This document shows, piece after piece, positions 1 through 5,788 of a stretch of 6,365 nucleotides of DNA (positions within the stretch are counted from its first letter, which is position 1; every line of letters begins with the position of its first letter). Source of the DNA: Gammaproteobacteria bacterium (GTDB lineage: Bacteria > Pseudomonadota > Gammaproteobacteria > Eutrophobiales > Eutrophobiaceae). The stretch lies in assembly GCA_016198885.1 (NCBI GenBank), contig JACQHV010000155.1, forward strand, positions 1 through 6,365, read 5' to 3'. Made by a program: the position numbers and the translations under genes. The notes under the pieces were generated by a model that was not told where the DNA came from, searched no databases, and saw nothing but the letters and a program-made list of their open reading frames with translations.

Positions 1-220
1 ACGGAAGGTCTTGAAACTGCTTTCGACTGAGCTCACAATCGCGGAGGATCTTTGCGAATAGTCCGGGACCTATTGTTTCACCCGAGTGTACTGGCACAAT
101 AGTCGTGCGGCCATCTGCATGACGGAGGAAATGATGGCTGCCTTTGATCCGGATAACTTGAAACCCAGCTTTTTTAAGGGCGGCGATTAATCGCTTACCG
201 GTGACGCTGGGCAGAGCAAT
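1..220 (-). CDS. hicA: HicA-type mRNA interferase toxin, 3' end outside window
   Basis: HicA toxins are small double-stranded-RNA-binding-fold ribonucleases that cleave mRNA and are neutralised by HicB. Read on the minus strand from an ATT at 220-218, the frame gives 73 residues. These include LPSVTGKRLIAALKKAGF (3-20), then VIRIKGSHHFLRH with the catalytic-type His in G-S-H (about residue 29), and VPVHSGETIGPG (42-53), all hallmarks of the family. HicA proteins are usually 60-85 residues, so only the last few codons should lie beyond position 1. The frame is open across the whole visible part. No ATG, GTG or TTG lies between its upstream in-frame stop (inside hicB) and the conserved core. 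ATT at 220 (4 bases after a GAGGG) or CTG at 214 (10 bases after it) are the only reasonable starts. The frame overlaps the hicB stop codon, which suggests translational coupling. The family call is firm; the start is not. Confidence 0.85.
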   Translation of the reverse strand, partial: MALPSVTGKRLIAALKKAGFQVIRIKGSHHFLRHADGRTTIVPVHSGETIGPGLFAKILRDCELSRKQFQDLP

Positions 221-435
221 TATGCCCTCACAGTGACTCGCTGGACCCCAACAAAATCCAGATTTTCACTATCCTTTCCTTGGACTTCCATGCATAACTC
301 GATTGCTTCACGAACGCGTTCCATGAGCTTATCGAGAGATTTGGCCTGTGTATGGCAACCGGGAAGAGCGGGAACCGAGGCTACAAAGTAACCTGCGGAA
401 TCTCTTTCAACAACTACATCAAATTGGTGAGTCAT
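220..435 (-). CDS. hicB: HicB-family antitoxin, short form
   Basis: This 71-residue protein fits the HicB-like antitoxin fold (HicB_lk_antitox/UPF0150 superfamily). The N-terminal strand FDVVVERDSAGYFVASVP (5-22) leads into the conserved LPGCHTQAKSLDKLMERVREA block (24-44), which is the family signature. HicB binds and inactivates HicA and usually autorepresses the operon. This short form ends soon after the degenerate RNase-H-like domain and has no obvious C-terminal helix-turn-helix or ribbon-helix-helix, so operator binding cannot be inferred from the sequence. The ATG at 435-433 is preceded by GAGGT about 8-9 bases upstream, which supports this start. The next gene on the same strand is hicA, whose frame overlaps the TAA stop. 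The antitoxin-first order is common for hicBA loci. The gene appears intact. Confidence 0.88.
   Translation of the reverse strand: MTHQFDVVVERDSAGYFVASVPALPGCHTQAKSLDKLMERVREAIELCMEVQGKDSENLDFVGVQRVTVRA
225..229 (-). promoter_or_regulatory. Shine-Dalgarno-like GAGGG ahead of hicA
   Basis: On the minus strand GAGGG lies inside the last codons of hicB. It is 4 bases before ATT (220-218) and 10 bases before CTG (214-212). It is the only good ribosome-binding motif near the hicA core and supports initiation at one of these rare codons, coupled to hicB termination. This is inference from spacing alone. Confidence 0.4.
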
Positions 436-456
436 TTAGTTTTACCTCAAATTCTA

Positions 457-486
457 ATTTTACTCTTTCATGAGACACTTAGGCAA
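457..486 (-). promoter_or_regulatory. Candidate sigma70 promoter for hicBA
   Basis: On the minus strand TTGCCT (486-481) and TAAAAT (462-457) are separated by 18 bases. They match the -35 and -10 consensus at 4 of 6 and 5 of 6 positions. The -10 lies 21 bases upstream of the hicB ATG, inside the 65-base gap between hicB and the upstream ORF. It is predicted by eye only. AT-rich gaps give such matches by chance, so confidence is moderate. Confidence 0.4.
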
Positions 487-500
487 TTCGTAAGCGCGCC

Positions 501-662
501 TCACCACTTGTCCTTGGGATCGAGACCATCTCCAATGGTGATGTTGAAGTCGCTGAAATCCTCGTTCTTCCGTGCCATTTCCTTGAATGTGTCTTCCCAG
601 GAAAGACGCTTGTCTTTTTTACTACGGAGTGAATCTAAAGGATCAGTGTTTTTTGATTTCAT
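501..662 (-). CDS. Small hypothetical protein, acidic antitoxin-like tail
   Basis: This 53-residue ORF (ATG 662-660, TGA 503-501) is lysine-rich at the N-terminus. It contains SWEDTFKEMARKNEDFSDFN (21-40) and ends in GDGLDPKDKW. The pattern of Trp-acidic-acidic, a short amphipathic helix with EMA, acidic residues, and a terminal Trp resembles the toxin-binding tails of AbrB/MazE-type antitoxins. There is no recognisable swapped-hairpin DNA-binding domain in front of it. It could be a stand-alone small antitoxin-like protein, the surviving tail of a longer gene, or an unrelated conserved small protein. The ribosome-binding site is weak: only CGGA, 3 bases before the ATG. The frame stays open upstream to about 776, but there it is read in another frame as the end of a VOC-like gene, so the longer start is unlikely. 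No partner toxin is adjacent; the next downstream genes are hicB and hicA. Function unknown. Confidence 0.5.
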   Translation of the reverse strand: MKSKNTDPLDSLRSKKDKRLSWEDTFKEMARKNEDFSDFNITIGDGLDPKDKW

Positions 663-690
663 ATTCCGATGATAGCACTGTTTACTTCCG

Positions 691-819
691 TCAGGCATCA
701 GTCGTGGAGTGTAATGCGATTCGATTGCCTTTGCTGTCGAGGACGATGGCACGGAAGCCATGAGGACCGATGGCATGGCTACTTTGACTTAGCCACTGCT
801 TGCAGTTTTTTTGAATGAT
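691..819 (-). pseudogene. VOC/glyoxalase-family remnant, C-terminal end only
   Basis: On the minus strand the frame ending in TGA at 693-691 reads HAIGPHGF, then RAIVLDSKGNRIALHS, then TTDA. This is the typical last strand-turn-strand of vicinal-oxygen-chelate proteins (glyoxalase/bleomycin-resistance/dioxygenase superfamily), with the D-x-x-G-N-R-I-A-L-H-S ending. A complete VOC protein is about 120-140 residues. Here the in-frame stretch is closed by a TAA at 822-820, and the residues before HAIGPHGF (a Lys, Asn, Cys, Gln, Trp run) do not look like the family. The gene is therefore a truncated fragment of about 25-30 true residues. Its truncated edge meets the end of the DUF2442 reading frame (stop at 791-789), which suggests a deletion joined the two. 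No start codon or product is expected. Confidence 0.65.
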
Positions 820-1061
820 TTATTAGGGCGCAACTTTTCATATAAAAATTCCGGGGTAAAATCAGCACCGCCAGGTCAAGTGAGAGTCCTTAATTCGGGA
901 TGTACTTGTAATTGACGAAACTGATTGAGGTCTTTCAGAGGTTCGAATACCTCACCCCACAGCTCGTTACCCAGATCAATCTCACCTTCCGTACCGTCCG
1001 AAAACTTGAGACATACCCTGTAATTCCGGATGTACCGGGCATCTATTAGTTGCGGTGTCAT
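789..1061 (-). pseudogene. DUF2442 family gene, interrupted by an in-frame TGA
   Basis: From ATG 1061-1059 the frame gives MTPQLIDARYIRNYRVCLKF, then SDGTEGEIDLGNELWGEVFE, then a PLKDLNQF segment and HPELRTLT. This is the DUF2442 pattern (F-S-D-G-T-E-G-E-x-D-L, then F-x-P-L-x-D, then H-P-E-L-x-T). TGA then occurs at 878-876, after 61 residues. The same frame resumes with PGGADFTPEFLYEKLRP and runs to a TAA at 791-789. In the family a Trp normally sits where the TGA is (W-P-x-G-A-D), so TGG to TGA is the simple explanation. Nothing suggests Trp-coding TGA here, because gor and fieF use TGA as their stop. The start has a good site, GGAG 7 bases upstream. DUF2442 genes commonly lie beside DUF4160 genes and the pair is suspected to be toxin-antitoxin-like; a decayed DUF4160 gene lies just upstream. 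A 61-residue truncated product could still be made. Confidence 0.8.
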
Positions 1062-1065
1062 TAAA

Positions 1066-1236
1066 CTACTCCAAAGGTTCAATTTTGTTGAACGGTTTCT
1101 GTTCTGCGGCCAATCGCCAGTCAGCCAATATATTACCACTCTCAATCTCAATTAATACCTCATATTAGCCGTATTTCGCATGAAAATGGGGCAGGGTTAT
1201 GGTCGTTAGCAAAATAACAAGAACATGAATTTTCAT
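1066..1236 (-). pseudogene. Decayed DUF4160 family gene
   Basis: Several pieces of a DUF4160 protein lie in order on the minus strand. They are MKIHV from an ATG at 1236-1234, YFANDHNPA in another frame (1216-1190), HFHAKYG back in the first frame, an in-frame TAA (1167-1165) where Glu is usual, then YEVLIEIESGNIL and ADWRLAAEQKPFNKIEPLE ending in TAG (1068-1066). The family normally reads N-D-H-x-P-x-H-F-H-A-x-Y-G-E-Y, so an extra C in the C4 run at 1191-1188 explains the frame change. The usual segment of roughly 25 residues between the GNIL strand and the final D-W-x-L-A helix (the L-P-R-R-A and E-W-A-x-L-H part) is absent, implying an internal deletion. The 23-codon ORF from the ATG also reads like a hydrophobic leader, but the homology makes a remnant more likely. 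It lies 3 bases past the gor stop and just upstream of the DUF2442 start, as in intact DUF4160-DUF2442 pairs. Confidence 0.72.
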
Positions 1237-1239
1237 ACG

Positions 1240-2595
1240 TCATTCTCCAACGGATTCACGCATGGTGACGAATTCTTCTGCGGCGGTGGGATGAATACCG
1301 ATAGTTGCATCAAAGATAGCCTTGGTAGCGCCTGCCTTTATGGCGATAGCAATCCCCTGAATAATCTCGCCGGCATCTGGACCAATCATATGTGCACCGA
1401 CAACACGATCAGATTTTCTGTCCACAATCAGTTTCATGAATGTTTTTTCATTGCTGTCTGTAAGAGAAAGTTTCATGGGCGTGAACCTGGTTTTGTAGAT
1501 TTCAATCTCGCCATATTTTTCCCTTGCCTCTTCTTCTGTCAGTCCAACCGTGCCCAGATTGGGTTGACTGAAGATACAAGTGGGAATGCCTGAATAATCC
1601 ACTTTTGCCGGTTGATTTCCGAACAATGATTTTGCCAGCGCTATTCCTTCTGCAATAGCCACAGGTGTCAGATTGATTCGATCGGTTACATCACCGATGG
1701 CATAGATAGAAGGATCAGTGGACTGATACTTGTCATTAACAACAATGGCCCCATCGTCATTGAGTTTCACATCCGTTTTTTCCAGGCCGATATTGGAAGT
1801 GTTCGGACGCCGGCCTGTGGCGTACATGATTAAATCGGTGAATAGTGATTGCTGATTGGTGAGATGTGCGGTATATCCGTCATCATTTTTATCGATGCCT
1901 TTAATATTGGTATTAAATTCCAGTTTGATGCCTTTCTTGCGCATTTCTTCTGAAAGTATTTCGCGTAGATCATGATCAAAACCACGTAAAAATAAAGGAC
2001 CGCGATAAACCAACGTAGTATCGACGCCCATTCCATGGAATATGCCTGCGAATTCAACGGCGATATAACCTCCGCCCACAATGATAATCCTGTCCGGCAA
2101 TGTATCGAGAAAAAAGGCCTCGTTGGAGGTAATGACATGCTCTTTGCCCGGAAAATCCGGTACACTGGGCCAACCGCCGGTCGATATCAATATACGTTCA
2201 GCAGTGATATCTTCCCCATTGATTCTGACAGTGTTGTTATCCACCAGTGTTGCACGGCCAATGATTGTAGTAACACCGTTACTATCGAGAACTTTCTGGT
2301 ACACGCCATTCAGCCGTTTAATTTCAGTGTTTTTATTCTCTATTAGATGTCGCCAGTCAAAACGGATATTTCCAACCTTCCAGCCGAATCCCCGTGCTGT
2401 TTCAAATTCTTCGCCAAAATGCGAGGCGTAGACCAGAAGCTTTTTTGGCACACAACCAACATTGACACATGTGCCGCCAAGATAACGGTCTTCCGCAATT
2501 GCAACTTTGGCACCGAAACCCGCAGACATGCGTGCGGCACGGACACCGCCTGAGCCTGCACCGATTACAAATAAATCATATTGATATTTCATCAT
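1240..2595 (-). CDS. gor: Glutathione-disulfide reductase (NADPH)
   Basis: This cytosolic FAD homodimer reduces glutathione disulfide to two glutathione with NADPH. The 451 residues match the usual length (E. coli enzyme 450). Visible parts are the N-terminal FAD motif GAGSGG (12-17), the redox disulfide in GGTCVNVGCVPKK (Cys43 and Cys48), and the pyridine nucleotide motif GGGYIA (174-179). R198 and R204 in YRGPLFLRGFD are the pair that binds the NADPH 2'-phosphate. The second FAD motif is AIGDVTD (299-305), and the C-terminal dimer motif is HPTAAEEFVTMR with catalytic His435 and Glu440. GGTCVNVGCVPKK is the enterobacterial/animal type, not the plant type. Dihydrolipoamide dehydrogenase and trypanothione reductase are less likely given the arginine pair. 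ATG 2595-2593 is chosen because AAGGA lies 6 bases upstream; a second ATG follows immediately. The gene is divergent from fieF and followed by decayed accessory genes. It is intact. Confidence 0.92.
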   Translation of the reverse strand: MMKYQYDLFVIGAGSGGVRAARMSAGFGAKVAIAEDRYLGGTCVNVGCVPKKLLVYASHFGEEFETARGFGWKVGNIRFDWRHLIENKNTEIKRLNGVYQKVLDSNGVTTIIGRATLVDNNTVRINGEDITAERILISTGGWPSVPDFPGKEHVITSNEAFFLDTLPDRIIIVGGGYIAVEFAGIFHGMGVDTTLVYRGPLFLRGFDHDLREILSEEMRKKGIKLEFNTNIKGIDKNDDGYTAHLTNQQSLFTDLIMYATGRRPNTSNIGLEKTDVKLNDDGAIVVNDKYQSTDPSIYAIGDVTDRINLTPVAIAEGIALAKSLFGNQPAKVDYSGIPTCIFSQPNLGTVGLTEEEAREKYGEIEIYKTRFTPMKLSLTDSNEKTFMKLIVDRKSDRVVGAHMIGPDAGEIIQGIAIAIKAGATKAIFDATIGIHPTAAEEFVTMRESVGE

Positions 2596-2644
2596 TTCTT
2601 ATCCTTGGGTAAAACAGGGGTGAATATTTTTATCGAATTTTACA

Positions 2645-2650
2645 TATAAT
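2645..2650 (+). promoter_or_regulatory. -10 box (TATAAT) of the fieF promoter
   Basis: A perfect TATAAT lies 40 bases before the fieF ATG at 2691. No strong -35 sits at 17-18 bases; TGAATA at 2621-2626 is the best and matches 3 of 6. A weak -35 fits a promoter that needs an activator, or chance in AT-rich DNA. The leader would be about 33 bases. Confidence 0.45.
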
Positions 2651-2656
2651 GCATTA
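2647..2656. promoter_or_regulatory. 10-bp palindrome at the fieF start-site region
   Basis: TAATGCATTA is a perfect inverted repeat that overlaps the TATAAT box and the expected transcription start of fieF, in the shared gor-fieF intergenic region. The position would suit a repressor operator, but a 10-bp AT-rich palindrome can occur by chance. It is not recognisable as a Fur box. Confidence 0.25.
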
Positions 2657-2690
2657 ATCAGGGATAATTTTGAGGAAACAGGCTTTGGTG

Positions 2691-3593
2691 ATGGAGCAAA
2701 AAAGCGTAGCTGATGAGATGAATAACGGGCTTGTCCGGAATGCCAGTTATGCCTCGGTTATTATTGCCTCTATCCTGATAGTAATTAAACTTGTCGCCTA
2801 TCTGGCAACGCACTCTGTTGTCTTGCTGGCAAGTTTGATTGATTCTTTGCTCGACGTTGCAGCTTCATTTGTAAATTTAATTGCGATTCGACAGGCCCTT
2901 GTCCCTGCGGACGATGAACATCGGTTCGGTCATGGCAAGGCCGAACCACTTGCCGGCCTGGCGCAATCCGCTTTTATTGCCGGATCGGCATTGTTTCTCA
3001 TCGTTGAATCAGGCGACCGTTTATTTAATCCACGTGTGATTGAGCATGGCACCCTGGGACTTGCTGTCATGGTGATCTCAACTCTTCTTACCATCGCTCT
3101 GGTGGTTTATCAACGTCATGTCATCAATAAGGCCCACTCCATCGCGATTAAGGCAGACAGCCTGCATTACGTGGGTGATATTCTGGTTAATCTGAGTATT
3201 ATTGTTGCGCTTGTCTTGAGTCTGTTTCTTGAGTGGTACATTGCAGATCCTTTGTTTGCATTGGGGGTGGCAGCCTATGTGTTATACAACGCATGGGAAA
3301 TAGTGAAGGTTTCACTGGATCAGTTAATGGATCGGGAATTGCCGGATGAAGAACGCAACAGGATTATCAAGATTGCTCTGGCACATCCGGAGGTGCGTAA
3401 TATTCATGAGTTGCGCACAAGGACATCCGGTTATATGACATTCATACAGATGCATCTTGAGATGGATCCAACCCTGACTCTTGTAAAAGCGCACCAGATA
3501 TCAGATGAAGTTGAAACTGAAATTCACAAGGCATTTTCAAATTCTGAAATAATCATTCATGAAGACCCTGTGGGTTTGGAAAGGAAATGCTGA
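2691..3593 (+). CDS. fieF: Cation diffusion facilitator, FieF/YiiP-type Fe2+/Zn2+ efflux
   Basis: This inner-membrane metal/proton antiporter exports divalent cations (Zn2+, Fe2+, Cd2+). From ATG 2691 it is 300 residues, the same length as E. coli FieF. About six membrane segments occupy residues 20-200, followed by the cytoplasmic metal-binding domain. The transport-site residues are Asp51 and Asp55 (SLIDSLLD) and His159 and Asp163 (DSLHYVGD). HRFGHGKAE (77-85) is the family signature. The C-terminal dimer site keeps all five E. coli ligands at a constant offset: His239, His255, His268, His290 and Asp292. The metal specificity is inferred by similarity only. In-frame TTG (2670, 2685) and GTG (2688) lie upstream. 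GAGGA at 2672-2676 is 8 bases from TTG 2685 and 14 from ATG 2691, so a slightly longer protein beginning at TTG 2685 is possible. The gene is divergent from gor and convergent with the next gene, 21 bases away. Confidence 0.85.
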   Translation: MEQKSVADEMNNGLVRNASYASVIIASILIVIKLVAYLATHSVVLLASLIDSLLDVAASFVNLIAIRQALVPADDEHRFGHGKAEPLAGLAQSAFIAGSALFLIVESGDRLFNPRVIEHGTLGLAVMVISTLLTIALVVYQRHVINKAHSIAIKADSLHYVGDILVNLSIIVALVLSLFLEWYIADPLFALGVAAYVLYNAWEIVKVSLDQLMDRELPDEERNRIIKIALAHPEVRNIHELRTRTSGYMTFIQMHLEMDPTLTLVKAHQISDEVETEIHKAFSNSEIIIHEDPVGLERKC

Positions 3594-3614
3594 GTGGTGA
3601 GATTATATTAATCA

Positions 3615-5750
3615 TTAATCCCTGCGCCAGCTATGATATGTCTCAACCCATTTCAGGAATTTTGCGGGCACATGCGCCTTTTTCCAGTTTCCTGCAGCAT
3701 ATTTATTGGCCTCTGCCAGCGTAGGATAGATGTGTATGGTGCCCAGTATTCTGTTTAGTCCGATATTATTGCGCAGGGCGCTGATATATTCGGTGATCAG
3801 ATCAGCAGCATGTTCTCCCACAATGGTAACACCCAGAATTCTGTCCTTGCCGGGAACAGTCAGAATCTTGACCAGCCCATGGGCCTCTTCATCCGCGATG
3901 GCCCGGTCAAGATCATCCATTCCATAAGTAGTTATCTCATAGGCAATATTCTTCTCTTTTGCCTCCTGTTCATTCAATCCGACACGCGCAATTTCAGGTT
4001 CGGTAAATGTTGCCCAGGGGATAACGGAATAATCCGCCTTGAATTTCCTGAATATACCGAACAGTGCGTTAACGGATGCGTACCATGCCTGATGGGCTGC
4101 CGTATGGGTAAACAAATAAGGTCCTGCAACGTCGCCGCAGGCATAGATATTCGGATAAACAGTCTGCATGTAATCGTTGACTTCTATCGTTCCTTGAGGA
4201 GTCATGGGAATATGTAATTCCTCCAGTCCATACCCTTCGGTATTGGCCTTGCGGCCTACGGCAACAAGCAATGTATCGAATTCAATCCGGATATCTTTAC
4301 CTTGTGACTCACAGACAAGTATCTTTTTACCATTTTCAATGACGATTTCCTTTGCCGTATGATTTGTCAAAACCGTAATACCTTCTTCCTTGAATTTATT
4401 CATGACAATCTCCGAGATTTCCGGGTCTTCACGTAACAACAGGCGGGAGAACATCTCAATCTGCGTTACCTGACTGCCGAATCGTGCAAAACACTGGACT
4501 AATTCACAACCCACAGGACCACCACCCAGCACAATCAGACGCCCAGGCAGGACACGCAGACTCCAGACAGAGTCAGAGGTGTAATAGATAATTTTATCAA
4601 GGCCAGCAATGGCTGGTACAAAAGGTCTGGCACCGGCAGCGATTACGATATTTTGCGTTGTCAGTGTTTGCCCGTTCACTTCAACAGACCAGGGTGTCCT
4701 GATCCATGCTTTTCCCTGAATACATTCAACCCCCAGTTCTGTATAACGTTCAATCGAATCGTGCGGTTCAATCGTCCTGATAATTCTTTGTACACGCTCC
4801 ATGACATCTGCAAAGTCGAATTCCACATGAGCAGACCTGAAACCGAATTCCTGCGCACGTTGACTATGGGATAAAAATCTTGCCGACCGGATCAATGTTT
4901 TTGATGGTACACATCCCGTATTCAGGCAATCGCCTCCCATTTTGTCTTTCTCAATTAATGTGACTTTCGCTTTTACCGCAGCAGCGATATAGGCGGTGAC
5001 CAGACCGGCAGAACCTGCACCAATGACGATCAGATTTCTGTCAAATTGCCGGGGTTTCTTATAATTTTTATATACTCGGTAGGCCCTGGATATCTCTACT
5101 ATTTTTTTTGCAATAAGAGGGAATATACCAAGCAGGGTAAAGGCAATTATCACACCGGGTGATAAAATTCCACGTAAAGAATCGATCTGTGCGATTTGGG
5201 TACCTGCATTGACATACACTATTGTGCCGGGCAGCATCCCAATCTGACTGACAAGAAAAAAAGTAATCACACGTATCGTTGTCAGCCCCATGACCAGATT
5301 GATAATAAAGAAGGGGAAAAGAGGCACAAGTCGCAAAGTGAATAGATAAAATGCCCCATCCTTTTTCATTCCTTTGTTGATTGCCTTGAGATTTTTTGAG
5401 AACCTTTCCTGCACGTAACCCCTGAGAACAAATCGTGAACTGATGAATGCGATGGTTGCCCCGATGGTTGATGCAAAGGATACAATTACTGTCCCCCATA
5501 GCAGTCCGAATATGGCCCCGCCGATCAGTGTCATGATGGCGGCGCCAGGCAGGGACAAACCGGTTATAGCCACATAAATGAAAAAAAAGATGATGGCCGT
5601 ATTCAGTGGGTGGACATTGTAATAACCGGAGATTGCCGTCTGCTGTGATCGGAAGAAATCAATAGTGAAATAACTTTGCAGGTCGAAAATAAAAAAAAAG
5701 GTGATTGCAATAAAGAATACAACCACAAGGGATATCTTGTTTTTATTCAT
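3615..5750 (-). CDS. VTT (TVP38/TMEM64) membrane domain fused to MerA-like flavin disulfide oxidoreductase
   Basis: This is a 711-residue two-domain protein. Residues 1-230 are membrane-embedded: a hydrophobic helix at 6-24, then helices around 50-105 with GGAIFG (77-82), RLVPLFPFF (140-148) and NLVMG, and further helices to about 216. This is the SNARE-associated/VTT domain of the DedA and TVP38 families, some of which move lipids across membranes. From about 238 a class I pyridine nucleotide disulfide oxidoreductase begins. It has the FAD motif GAGSAG (244-249), the redox pair in GGDCLNTGCVPSK (Cys275, Cys280), the nucleotide motif GGGPVGCE (409-416) with acidic Glu432 after it (NADH-like), ACGDVAG (537-543), and a C-terminal dimer domain. 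In that domain IHIYPTLAE (672-680) places Tyr675 where lipoamide dehydrogenase and Gor have the catalytic His, as in mercuric reductase. There is no N-terminal HMA domain and no C-terminal Cys-Cys pair, so true Hg(II) reduction is doubtful. Substrate unknown. The ribosome site is weak (GGGA, 8 bases before the ATG). Confidence 0.88.
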   Translation of the reverse strand: MNKNKISLVVVFFIAITFFFIFDLQSYFTIDFFRSQQTAISGYYNVHPLNTAIIFFFIYVAITGLSLPGAAIMTLIGGAIFGLLWGTVIVSFASTIGATIAFISSRFVLRGYVQERFSKNLKAINKGMKKDGAFYLFTLRLVPLFPFFIINLVMGLTTIRVITFFLVSQIGMLPGTIVYVNAGTQIAQIDSLRGILSPGVIIAFTLLGIFPLIAKKIVEISRAYRVYKNYKKPRQFDRNLIVIGAGSAGLVTAYIAAAVKAKVTLIEKDKMGGDCLNTGCVPSKTLIRSARFLSHSQRAQEFGFRSAHVEFDFADVMERVQRIIRTIEPHDSIERYTELGVECIQGKAWIRTPWSVEVNGQTLTTQNIVIAAGARPFVPAIAGLDKIIYYTSDSVWSLRVLPGRLIVLGGGPVGCELVQCFARFGSQVTQIEMFSRLLLREDPEISEIVMNKFKEEGITVLTNHTAKEIVIENGKKILVCESQGKDIRIEFDTLLVAVGRKANTEGYGLEELHIPMTPQGTIEVNDYMQTVYPNIYACGDVAGPYLFTHTAAHQAWYASVNALFGIFRKFKADYSVIPWATFTEPEIARVGLNEQEAKEKNIAYEITTYGMDDLDRAIADEEAHGLVKILTVPGKDRILGVTIVGEHAADLITEYISALRNNIGLNRILGTIHIYPTLAEANKYAAGNWKKAHVPAKFLKWVETYHSWRRD

Positions 5751-5788
5751 TAAATGTGTCCCAGTTATGGTTGCTGATTAAATCCGTA

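Noticed and set aside
121..180. Frameshift inside hicA near the Lys-rich helix
   Set aside because: A careful re-read of the minus strand keeps one frame through ALKKAGF and VIRIKGSHHF; the apparent shift was a miscounted C.
501..776. Longer 91-residue version of the small ORF starting at 776
   Set aside because: The extra N-terminal 38 residues overlap the VOC remnant, whose own frame there reads as a recognisable protein family. The ATG at 662 is the more credible start.
876..878. TGA in DUF2442 read as Trp (recoded genetic code)
   Set aside because: gor and fieF in the same window end at TGA and use TGG for Trp, so a nonsense mutation is simpler.
876..1151. Longer DUF2442 start at 1151
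   Set aside because: The upstream 30 residues are out-of-frame reading of the DUF4160 remnant. The ATG at 1061 has GGAG 7 bases upstream and matches the family N-terminus.
1..1236. Chromosomal integron cassette array
   Set aside because: Small toxin-antitoxin and VOC genes on one strand suggest cassettes, but I found no convincing attC core sites (GTTRRRY or RYYYAAC with inverted repeats) between them and no integrase.
1171..1236. 23-residue ORF after gor as a small secreted or membrane peptide
   Set aside because: It looks leader-like, but HFHAKYG and the sequence after its stop match DUF4160 in order, so a remnant explains it better.
2035..2431. Plus-strand ORFs inside gor
   Set aside because: They are antisense shadows of a strongly conserved gene, with no family resemblance or ribosome-binding site noticed.
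3594..3614. Bidirectional terminator between fieF and the fusion gene
   Set aside because: The gap has only an AT-rich repeat (ATTAAT, one base, ATTAAT) with no GC stem and no clear T-run, so a rho-independent terminator is not supported.
5068..5499. 143-residue minus-strand ORF inside the fusion gene
   Set aside because: It is an alternative frame of the VTT domain region; the composition is unlike a real protein and the overlapping frame is clearly the functional one.
3615..5750. Authentic mercuric reductase (merA)
   Set aside because: There is no HMA domain, no C-terminal vicinal Cys pair and no mer genes nearby. The resemblance is limited to the catalytic core and the Tyr in place of His.
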